The notes: generated by a model not told the origin, from the letters alone. DNA of 5,692 nucleotides from Ruminococcus sp. (GCA_029063695.1 JAIDNR010000455.1:1-5692); one strand, 5' to 3'; shown: positions 1 to 5,692, counted from the first letter of the stretch. Numbers and translations are program-made.

Positions 1-811
1 TTGGTATACAGGTTCATCAGTTGGTTGTTGCTGGAGATAGATCGTCATGATCAGGAACAGCGTTTTTCGCAATGCCGGAGATCCTCGTTTGGAAATACTT
101 CTGGATTTCGGATTATCATTTCCTGATTGATTTGGAGGAGGATCAATACCTGCCAAAGCTACAAGTGATTTTCCGCTTTTCAACTGCTTGATATCGCGAT
201 CTCAGCAATGAGTTGTGAGCATATTACTTTACCAACACCGAACAGACTCATGACGGTTTCATACTCAGGAAGCTGTGATGCAAGAGAGTCCATTTCAGAA
301 TGAAACTTTGCAAGTGTTTCAAGCGTGGAGTTGAGGAGCTTTGCAACAGAGTCTGCATGAGGAAATTTCATCACAAAATCGACCCATTTCTCATGACCGT
401 CTAATTCTCTGCACGGCGATGTAAACAGTGTATTCGCATTCGGAAAGCAACAGTCCAGTAATGCAATTAAACTGTTCTTCTGCATCATAAGTATCTTATT
501 CAGCTTGATACACTGACGATTCATGATTTTCAGCGTTTTGCGGATCGTTTCGGCAGGCGTATATTCCCGAAGTTTTATCCACTTGTCAAGGGCGAAAGAT
601 GCAATTTTCAGGCAATGGGTTCATAATATGTACCGGTGTACTCCATAACTACCTTCGTTTCACCGAGCAATGATTTGATATACTTCACCAGTTCTTTCAG
701 GTCGTTGTCCGTGTGAAACACATCAAAAGGCTCAGCTACGACAACTCCAAATGGCTGAATTACAGCTACTGTACTTTTTCCTTTGGATACATCAATTCCG
801 ACTGCGTTCAT
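1..811 (-). pseudogene. IS110-family transposase, disrupted and partial
   Basis: This is a DEDD-type recombinase of the IS110 family, which moves DNA with the help of a structured RNA. The ATG at 811-809 follows an AGGAGA site. The first 67 residues are the RuvC-like N-terminus, with GIDVSKGKS (Asp7) and MEYTGTYYEP (Glu57). At about 608-611 the frame breaks and resumes with KIASFALDKW in another frame. The stretch expected between, including the family's TDKADA aspartates, is missing, so this is an internal deletion. A second break at about 196, consistent with one lost base, shifts into the C-terminal Transposase_20 part (LKSGKSLVALAGIDPPPNQ, then SKRGSPALR with the presumed catalytic serine). 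That part is open to the window edge at 1. With two of the four acidic residues lost and two frame breaks, the protein cannot be active. The family call is firm; the subgroup is not determined. Confidence 0.92.
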
Positions 812-814
812 AAT

Positions 815-1001
815 TATCTCTCCTAAGAAGAATTTGTGATCGATAAATCCACACTTTCCTCGTCACCTATTCTGCCTACTGAGTGATGCGAACGCATACG
901 AATGGCTCTACCTGCAAAATCGAACGCTATAACGAAAGTATGGATAACTGTCTTATCAACGGGCGTGGTGTCCCAAGGAGTTGAGCGTTATTCCAATCAC
1001 T
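815..1001 (-). ncRNA. Candidate IS110 bridge-RNA region (transposase-proximal non-coding end)
   Basis: This gene-free stretch precedes the transposase start. IS110 elements are known to carry a non-coding end upstream of the recombinase that encodes a bridge RNA of roughly 150-200 nt. Read on the minus strand it can fold into several helices: AACGCT (989-984) with AGCGTT (928-923); CAAC (983-980) with GTTG, stacked on a GGG/CCC hairpin; GATAA-GACAG-TTATC (957-943); and ATGCG-TT-CGCAT (897-886). A TATAAT box at 1013-1008 would start a transcript near 1001. The boundaries are inferred, not seen. I cannot assign the target- and donor-binding loops without the other end of the element. Since the transposase is dead, the RNA is probably a relic unless a related intact copy uses it. 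Confidence 0.42.
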
Positions 1002-1015
1002 ACTTTCATTATAGC
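926..1015. repeat. 15-bp inverted repeat within the IS110 non-coding end
   Basis: The arm at 926-940 (GCTATAACGAAAGTA) is the reverse complement of the arm at 1001-1015 (TACTTTCATTATAGC) except at one position. In a minus-strand RNA the mismatch becomes a U-G wobble, giving 15 continuous pairs; in a plus-strand RNA it would be C-A. The outer arm contains the minus-strand TATAAT box, so the repeat could be a recombinase-binding or transcription-control structure rather than part of the mature RNA. The arms also compete with the AACGCT/AGCGTT pairing (923-928 with 984-989). Confidence 0.55.
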
Positions 1016-1037
1016 TTAAGTAACAAGTGCGTGTAAA
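1008..1037 (-). promoter_or_regulatory. Putative minus-strand promoter for the IS110 RNA/transposase
   Basis: On the minus strand TTTACA (1037-1032) lies 18 bases before a perfect TATAAT (1013-1008). It would transcribe the non-coding end and then the transposase. The element boundary probably lies close by, so the -35 box may belong to flanking DNA. In some IS110 members a promoter is formed across the joined ends of the circular form. Prediction from consensus only. Confidence 0.4.
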
Positions 1038-1048
1038 CCATGGCTGGC

Positions 1049-1077
1049 TTGTCATGGACTTATACGACCAATATTAT
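1049..1077 (+). promoter_or_regulatory. Putative sigma-A promoter of fruK
   Basis: TTGTCA (1049-1054) is separated by 17 bases from TATTAT (1072-1077), 21 bases before the fruK start codon. If used, transcription would start near 1084, inside or just before the AGGAG site (1084-1088). That leaves a very short leader, so initiation slightly upstream is also possible. No hairpin leader or obvious operator was seen. Confidence 0.4.
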
Positions 1078-1098
1078 TATAGTAGGAGTTGATAAAAT

Positions 1099-2010
1099 AT
1101 GATTTATACAGTTACTTTCAATCCCGCTGTTGACTATGTTATACATATTGATAGTATAAAACAGGGTACAGTCAACCGCTCATCACATGAAAAAATATAT
1201 TTCGGCGGTAAAGGAATAAATATTTCGCTTATTCTTGCACAGCTTGGTATAAAATCAGTTGCTCTTGGATTTACTGCCGGATTCACAGGAGAAGCTATTG
1301 AAAGTTACATGGAAAATTCAGGAATTGAAACCGATTTTGTTCATCTTGAAAGCGGATTTTCAAGAATCAACATCAAATTAAAATCTTCTGAGGAAACCGA
1401 AATAAACGGACAGGGTGCGGATATTACAAAGAATAAAATTGATGAATTTTTCAGAAAGCTTAACAGACTGAATGACGGTGATACACTGATTCTCGCAGGA
1501 AGTGTGCCAAAATCAATGCCGAGTGATATTTATGAAAAGATTCTTGAATACATAAAACCCAAAAAAATCAGGATTGTTGTTGATGCGGAAAAAAATCTTC
1601 TTCTTCCTACACTGAAATATAATCCTTTTCTTATCAAGCCGAATCATATTGAACTCAGTGAAATATTTAATAAAAAAATCGAATCAACAAAAGAAATTAT
1701 AAAATATGCCCATGAGCTTCAGAATGCAGGAGCAGTTAATGTTATAGTGTCAAGAGGTGGAAAAGGTGCAGTTCTTGTTGATGAATACAAAAAAGCTCAT
1801 TCATGCAGAGCTTATGACGGAACCGTAAAAAATACAGTGGGAGCAGGAGATTCAATGATTGCAGGATTCCTTGCAGGATATAAATTTAAAGATTATAAAT
1901 ATGCACTTAATTTTTCAGTAGTCTGTGGCTGTGCAACAGCCTTTTCTGATGGTCTTGCCTCCAGAGAAGATATTTACAGGCTGAATCATGGCAGGAAATC
2001 AAAAGGCTGA
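1099..2010 (+). CDS. fruK: 1-phosphofructokinase (PfkB/ribokinase family)
   Basis: This cytoplasmic sugar kinase phosphorylates fructose 1-phosphate with ATP to fructose 1,6-bisphosphate, the step after PTS uptake of fructose. The protein has 303 residues, normal for the family. It begins MIYTVTFNPAVDYV, typical of 1-phosphofructokinases. It carries the first PfkB signature at GGKGIN (36-41), the EINGQGADI substrate-side segment (101-109), GSVP (134-137), IKPN (179-182) and the ATP/anion-hole signature NTVGAGDSMIAGFLAG (245-260), where Asp251 is the expected catalytic base. The ATG follows AGGAG (1084-1088) with a 10-base gap. In many Firmicutes this gene sits between a DeoR-type regulator and a fructose PTS permease; here it stands alone beside a decayed insertion sequence. 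Tagatose-6-phosphate kinase (LacC) is the nearest alternative. Its base composition is visibly more AT-rich than that of the hydrogenase operon. Confidence 0.93.
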   Translation: MIYTVTFNPAVDYVIHIDSIKQGTVNRSSHEKIYFGGKGINISLILAQLGIKSVALGFTAGFTGEAIESYMENSGIETDFVHLESGFSRINIKLKSSEETEINGQGADITKNKIDEFFRKLNRLNDGDTLILAGSVPKSMPSDIYEKILEYIKPKKIRIVVDAEKNLLLPTLKYNPFLIKPNHIELSEIFNKKIESTKEIIKYAHELQNAGAVNVIVSRGGKGAVLVDEYKKAHSCRAYDGTVKNTVGAGDSMIAGFLAGYKFKDYKYALNFSVVCGCATAFSDGLASREDIYRLNHGRKSKG

Positions 2011-2216
2011 TTGCAGAACTGAAAAAGGTAAATCTATACTATTTTTGGCCGTTTCCAATAATTTGTCCGATGGTGCATACCTGTCAGGCGAAAAAGAAAA
2101 TACTGTAATCCCCTCATTCACCACCACAACACAACCATTAATAACAATGATGGTAACTACAACTGCTAATATTACAGTTATAAAAAGTGAGAACGTATAT
2201 ACTATGCTATATAAAT
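2011..2216. other. Convergent intergenic gap, no convincing gene or terminator
   Basis: The gap lies between the 3' ends of fruK and the hydrogenase gene. I see only weak AT-rich hairpins: AACTG-CTAATATTA-CAGTT (2161-2179) and TATATA-CTATGC-TATATA (2196-2213). There is also an 8-bp inverted repeat ACTGTAAT/ATTACAGT (2102-2109 and 2171-2178). None is followed by a clear T-run on either strand, so no intrinsic terminator is called. A minus-strand frame across the gap is open and hydrophobic but has no ATG start (see findings). Confidence 0.5.
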
Positions 2217-3641
2217 TTATCTCAGTAATGCAACAGCATCAGAAATAGTTTTTTCCATAGTCTCATTGCCATATTTATCAACATCAGATTTGCTTTTAGC
2301 ACCATGAGTAAGGCAGCCTGCACCACCTATACAACCTCCGGAACACACCATACCTTCAATGAAATTTGCATCAAGGAGATTTTTTGATTTTTTTAAAAGT
2401 GCAGCACGACAGGCTTCAATACCATCGCAGGAACATGGGTTCAGTTCAAAGTTATCAAATCCCTGTTCTTTCAATCCCTCTGCTACAGCCTCAGAAAGAC
2501 CTCCGCAGCGTGCAAAAATTCGTCCGAAGTATGAAGCGTTATCAAGGACTCCCTCTTCAAGAGTAGTAATGTCAATATCACGACCATCAAACATAGCTTG
2601 CAATTCTTCAAAGGTTAGGGTGGTATCAACATAGGGTTTGACGGATTCTTTCTGTATCTCTGCTTTTTTTGCAGTACATGGACCTATGAAAATCACCTTT
2701 GCGTTTTCGTCTGTCTCTTTTATATACTTGGCGATTGCTGCCATTGGCGACAGATTATGAGATACAAAAGGCTTTAATTCCAGAAAAAATTTGTGTATAT
2801 AATCAACAAAGGCCGGACATCAGGAGCTTGTCAGAAAGCCCTTTTCTGCTAGTTCCTTTGACTCCGCCAATGCCACCATATCAGCACCGAGAGCAGCTTC
2901 AACAACAGTATGAAATCCAAGTAATTTGATACCTGTAATTACCTGACCTAATTTTGCATAGGTAAACTGACTTGAAATTGACGGAGCAACCACCGCATAC
3001 AACTTGTAGTTATGCCCTTCACTACTTTTTTTTAGCAAGTCAATGGCATTAAGCATAAAAGATTTGTCCATGATTGCACCAAATGGACACTGATAAACAC
3101 AGGCACCGCAGGAAATGCACTTGTCATTGTTAATAATTGCCGCTTTATTTTCGTTCATGGAAATAGCCTTTATTTTACAGGCGTTCTGACAAGGACGTTT
3201 TCGGCTTACTATAGCTGTATATGGACACACTTTCGCACAGGCTCCGCATTCCTTGCACTTAGATTTGTCAATATGTGCCACATGATCGGTATAAAAGGAT
3301 AGTGCATCAAATCGGCACACATCTTCACATCTGTGAGCAAGACATCCACGACAGGCATTGGTTACCTCAAATCCTCCTACAGGACACTCGTCGCAGGCAA
3401 CATCAATCACTTCAATAACGTTAGGATTCTCCTTGTTCCCACCCATCGCCAGCTTCACACGTTCTGCCACAATAGCACGTTCCTTGTACACACAGCACCT
3501 CATGGTTGGAATTTTTCCGGGAACAATAATTTTTGGAATATCAAGGATATTGTCGTATAACGTATCATTCCACGCCTGTCGTGCTACCTCACGGAGTACC
3601 TTGTATTTTAGATACTGAATTTTTGTATCAAATTTCCGCAT
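2217..3641 (-). CDS. Monomeric [FeFe]-hydrogenase, group B type, with in-frame UGA at active-site Cys (candidate selenoprotein)
   Basis: [FeFe]-hydrogenases interconvert protons, electrons and H2 at the H-cluster. From the ATG at 3641, preceded by AGGAGGG, the frame is open for 273 codons, meets TGA at 2822-2820, then stays open to TAA at 2217 (474 residues if read through). The N-terminal part has two ferredoxin motifs, CxxCxxCxxxCP at Cys129/132/135/139 and Cys175/178/181/185. A further cysteine set (97/100/105/109) and the pairs 83/86 and 151/155 suggest extra Fe-S clusters. The catalytic part has TSS-U-CPAF (U274, Cys275), GPCTAKKAE (Cys322) and GMVCSGGCIGGAG (Cys433, Cys437), the four H-cluster ligands with the usual four-residue spacing of the last two. 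PAF, and Gly instead of Met before PCTAKK, fit group B rather than group A. It is last in an operon, 9 bases after the phosphatase gene. The alternative is a pseudogene made by one nonsense mutation. Confidence 0.85.
2779..2822 (-). promoter_or_regulatory. Candidate bacterial SECIS-like stem-loop after the UGA
   Basis: Counting from the base after UGA, UCCGG (+3 to +7) can pair with CUGGA (+37 to +41, one G-U). Inside it UUUGU (+10 to +14) pairs with ACAAA (+26 to +30). The 11-base apical loop has G as its second base, at +16. Bacterial SECIS elements lie immediately 3' of UGA and usually show a G early in the apical loop at about this distance. The stems are short, AU-rich and separated by an uneven internal loop, so the support is weak and depends on the selenoprotein reading of the gene. 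Confidence 0.28.
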
Positions 3642-3650
3642 GACACCCTC

Positions 3651-4823
3651 CTAAAAATAGCTTACCTTAATGCGTTTTCCCATTTGTTTCAAACATCGTG
3701 AAAGCTCTTCAACTAGCTTCATTTTAATGCTGAAATTTATGGGCAGATTAGGATTTTGATGTGCAGGATTCATAGCTCTTCCCACATAGAAATTTATATC
3801 CGTAGCCTCCTCAAAAAGAAGCTGACAAATCAGCGAAGCACCGTCCTTGCGAAAACTCCATTCCTCGTAAAGCTCATTTTCGCTGAGATAATCTTCTGCA
3901 TAGGAAAGCACTTTATTTACTGTAATAACACCCTCAGTTACAAGGTCAACTCCATCAATTTTGGCAATTGGCGGAACATCGGATTTTTCGTATTCAATAC
4001 TTGCTCTAAGCGGTCTGCGGAGATATTTTGCGGCAATTGTAGAGGTAGTTCCACCACATATGATATGCTTGCCTTCCTTTGAAAAAAACAGAGACATCAT
4101 GCGGTCACAGTCATTGCGGTTGGACGGCGGTTCGAATAGGATATTCATAGGCTCACGGCGGCGAACTTTCACCACACAGGCAGTAGCGTCATCACCCGGT
4201 TGTTCGCCGTAGAGCTTATTCACTTCGTCAACAAGATATGTAGAAAGCGTTTTTGCTGTATAGCCTGCGTTTGCAATAGCTTCCATAAAAACGATAATAT
4301 CATCTCTCTGCCAGCCAAAGTTATAGCCGATACCAATACCGGCATGAGGACAACCGTCGCTCATAGCAACAAAAACATCGTTTTCCTGAAGTTTGATAGA
4401 GGAACGGAAAATTTTCTTTCCGTCGATGTGCATTTCTGTTTTCGGATAGTCGTAATTCTTGCCATCACGTATAAGAATCACCATTGGATTGTCGTACTGG
4501 ATAAGCTCTGCCGTTTCGTTATTTATAAGGTGTATTATTGTGAATGTAGAATATGCAACCCCACGTACTGAGCAAATAGGTAGAGTTGCTGCAATAGTTT
4601 TTACGCAGTCCTCGATAGGAAGTCCGCTTGCCATCATAGTTGATATAATTTTTGAAGTTAGAGTAGACAGAATGCTCGCTTTAACGCCACTTCCAAGACC
4701 GTCCGCAAGAACGATAACCGAGGAATTTTCGTCCTGTTCAACTATGTCAACATGGTCACCACAGAGTTGTTCGCCGATGTGATTGATGCTTTTCCAGCCG
4801 ATATCAGTACAAAGATTATTCAT
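3651..4823 (-). CDS. SpoIIE/PP2C-type serine-threonine protein phosphatase
   Basis: This is a Mn/Mg-dependent phosphatase of the SpoIIE family, expected to remove phosphate from serine or threonine of a partner protein; the partner is unknown. Of 390 residues, about 1-222 form the catalytic domain. Metal-binding acidic motifs are seen at LADGLGSG (Asp41), MSDGCPHAG (Asp156) and PGDDATACVV (Asp211, Asp212). No membrane segment or fused sensor domain is visible. Residues about 225-390 form a C-terminal extension that I do not recognise, beginning with a glycine-rich ICGGTTSTIAAKYL segment (255-268). The ATG overlaps the end of the upstream PAS gene by 8 bases and follows AAAGGAGAG, so the two are translationally coupled. 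The hydrogenase begins 9 bases downstream. Phosphatases of this type are found beside [FeFe]-hydrogenases in anaerobic Firmicutes, which suggests a role in H2 or redox signalling. Confidence 0.88.
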   Translation of the reverse strand: MNNLCTDIGWKSINHIGEQLCGDHVDIVEQDENSSVIVLADGLGSGVKASILSTLTSKIISTMMASGLPIEDCVKTIAATLPICSVRGVAYSTFTIIHLINNETAELIQYDNPMVILIRDGKNYDYPKTEMHIDGKKIFRSSIKLQENDVFVAMSDGCPHAGIGIGYNFGWQRDDIIVFMEAIANAGYTAKTLSTYLVDEVNKLYGEQPGDDATACVVKVRRREPMNILFEPPSNRNDCDRMMSLFFSKEGKHIICGGTTSTIAAKYLRRPLRASIEYEKSDVPPIAKIDGVDLVTEGVITVNKVLSYAEDYLSENELYEEWSFRKDGASLICQLLFEEATDINFYVGRAMNPAHQNPNLPINFSIKMKLVEELSRCLKQMGKRIKVSYF

Positions 4824-5613
4824 TAGTGATACTCTCCTTTAATTTGGAAAGTGCGATTTTCGTTTCAGCCGCAGTTTCACCTAAAAGTGAGTCTATTTCC
4901 TGCACTATACGCATCTGCTTATCAACAACCTTATCGGCTGTTTCGACAGTCTGACGGCTGATGCTCTCTTTCTTTTCACGTTCGTTTTCCTCGTCGGTTA
5001 CATCACTCATAATGCAGATTAGCAGATGATATTCCTTGTCATAAATTACTGACTGCTCCACATATTTCTTGTATTCCGCAAGATAAATTCTGCGGTCACA
5101 AACATCGTGTCCGCTGTTTAGAACTTCAATGAAAACAGAAGGATCAAGAATACGAATGACCTGTTCTCCAAGAACATCAGAAGCATAGCGGATATTCATT
5201 ATTTTCCTTGCAGCATTATTTATCTGCTGAACTTCAAGGCTTTCGTTGAGTACAATAAGTCCATTAGGAGTATTGTTTACTACGTTGTCGGAAAAACTCT
5301 CAGCTTTGTCTTTCAGAAATGGAAGACACATGGAAATTTCCGCTTTACCCTGATAGATTGCAACAGCTTTCTCACGACAGGTATTATATCCGCATGAACT
5401 GCAGTTAAGCTCGTCTGCCGGCTTTACCTTGCCCATTTGACGAAGAATAGCGGCGATTTCTGTCTCCGATGGTGTGTGTGTTCTTCGGTCGATAATCTCA
5501 AAAATTTTTTTCAATTCCTCGGGATAAGGCATATTAACATCAAAGTCAAGTTTTCCGGCAAATTTAGCAATTGCGGAATAGTCACGAACAGGAGAACGAT
5601 GATTTTGTTCCAT
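4816..5613 (-). CDS. Fe-S cluster and PAS domain sensor protein, probably lacking an N-terminal hydrogenase domain
   Basis: This is a 265-residue soluble protein. Residues 1-65 are a linker-like region beginning MEQNHRSPVRDY. Residues 71-96 hold a four-cysteine [4Fe-4S] motif of the FeS (Pfam PF04060) type, CSSCGYNTC then Cys96 (C-x2-C-x4-C-x16-C). Residues about 107-207 form a PAS domain (TPNGLIVLNESLEVQQINNA is its typical start). Residues about 205-262 are charged and likely coiled coil. No kinase or output domain follows, so signalling would pass through a partner, most simply the phosphatase encoded next. In related sensory [FeFe]-hydrogenases the same FeS-PAS part follows an H-cluster domain. 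Here that domain is absent: a TAA stop lies 12 codons upstream in frame, and the sequence just before ATG (CAACAGCTCCGTT) has no ribosome binding site. The start is the only ATG available but is uncertain; the gene may be a shortened relic. Confidence 0.82.
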   Translation of the reverse strand: MEQNHRSPVRDYSAIAKFAGKLDFDVNMPYPEELKKIFEIIDRRTHTPSETEIAAILRQMGKVKPADELNCSSCGYNTCREKAVAIYQGKAEISMCLPFLKDKAESFSDNVVNNTPNGLIVLNESLEVQQINNAARKIMNIRYASDVLGEQVIRILDPSVFIEVLNSGHDVCDRRIYLAEYKKYVEQSVIYDKEYHLLICIMSDVTDEENEREKKESISRQTVETADKVVDKQMRIVQEIDSLLGETAAETKIALSKLKESITNE

Positions 5614-5623
5614 AACGGAGCTG

Positions 5624-5636
5624 TTGACAAAGTCAA
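5624..5636. repeat. Perfect palindrome TTGAC-AAA-GTCAA, possible operator
   Basis: A 13-bp inverted repeat lies 11 bases upstream of the PAS-gene ATG, between it and the divergent promoter. Its placement suits an operator for the minus-strand operon. It does not match the operators I know well (for example Rex, TTGTTAA-N4-TTAACAA). No second copy is seen in the window. Confidence 0.3.
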
Positions 5637-5643
5637 AATTTGC

Positions 5644-5672
5644 TCGACATTAACGCATAAAAATGGTATAAT
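5644..5672 (+). promoter_or_regulatory. Strong sigma-A promoter for a divergent gene beyond the right edge
   Basis: TCGACA (5644-5649) is followed after 17 bases by a perfect TATAAT (5667-5672) that is also preceded by TGG, giving an extended -10 element. Transcription would start near 5679 and run rightwards out of the window. The final bases, AAGCGAGGT, may begin a ribosome binding site. The promoter of the minus-strand operon could not be identified in the same region. Confidence 0.62.
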
Positions 5673-5692
5673 TAAAATAAAGAAAGCGAGGT

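Noticed and set aside
1988..2248. Plus-strand open frame of 86 codons overlapping the fruK end
   Set aside because: It has low-complexity threonine-rich composition, no ribosome binding site and no recognisable domain, and it runs into the hydrogenase gene on the other strand.
2217..2744. A separate 175-residue gene starting at Met 2744
   Set aside because: It is in frame with the hydrogenase N-terminal part. The 25 codons between the TGA and this Met encode conserved hydrogenase sequence, and no ribosome binding site precedes it.
2814..2831. Frameshift as the cause of the hydrogenase break
   Set aside because: The two halves are in the same frame and the motif spacing is kept, so only the TGA interrupts the gene.
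2359..3618. Plus-strand open frames opposite the hydrogenase gene
   Set aside because: They are antisense shadows; the minus strand carries the conserved Fe-S and H-cluster motifs.
3756..4782. Several plus-strand open frames of 83-123 codons opposite the phosphatase gene
   Set aside because: They are antisense shadows of a gene with clear motifs and show no domains of their own.
5624..5672. TTGACA (5624-5629) as the -35 box for TATAAT at 5667
   Set aside because: The spacing is 37 bases, far too long; TCGACA at 5644 with 17-base spacing fits instead.
1..5692. CRISPR array, tRNA or rRNA genes
   Set aside because: I saw no regularly spaced direct repeats, cloverleaf-like sequence or rRNA-like segments on either strand.

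Overview
The window looks like part of an anaerobic Clostridia (Firmicutes) chromosome, plausibly Ruminococcaceae/Oscillospiraceae-like. The evidence is an AT-rich genome with AGGAGG-type ribosome binding sites, an [FeFe]-hydrogenase of the group B (monomeric) type, a SpoIIE-type phosphatase and an IS110-family element. The genus assignment is inference only.

Layout. (1) Positions 1-811, minus strand: a decayed IS110-family transposase running off the left edge, broken by an internal deletion at about 608-611 and a one-base frameshift at about 196. (2) Positions 812-1037: the non-coding end of that element. It is rich in inverted repeats and is a candidate bridge-RNA region. (3) Positions 1099-2010, plus strand: an intact 1-phosphofructokinase (fruK) with its own promoter, but no fructose PTS or regulator gene beside it in the window. 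(4) Positions 2011-2216: a convergent gap with no convincing gene or terminator. (5) Positions 5613 down to 2217, minus strand: a tight three-gene operon in the order Fe-S/PAS sensor protein, SpoIIE/PP2C-type phosphatase, monomeric [FeFe]-hydrogenase. (6) Positions 5614-5692: a divergent intergenic region with a strong plus-strand promoter for a gene outside the window.

The main discovery candidate is in the hydrogenase. Its reading frame is interrupted by one in-frame TGA (2820-2822), and the frame stays open for 200 codons on the other side. The TGA falls exactly on the first cysteine of the TSSCCPAF-type active-site motif. By homology that cysteine is the proton-relay residue beside the H-cluster, so the sequence reads T-S-S-[UGA]-C-P-A-F. 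The other H-cluster cysteines (275, 322, 433, 437) are intact. The simplest exciting reading is a selenocysteine-containing [FeFe]-hydrogenase, and a weak SECIS-like stem-loop lies just after the UGA. The competing explanation is a single nonsense mutation (TGC or TGT to TGA).

Working together, the operon suggests a hydrogen- or redox-responsive module. An Fe-S/PAS protein senses, a PP2C-type phosphatase transmits, and the hydrogenase acts as enzyme or as H2/redox sensor. The PAS protein looks like the C-terminal part of a longer sensory-hydrogenase architecture and lacks an obvious ribosome binding site, so it may be N-terminally truncated. That tempers confidence that the operon is fully functional.
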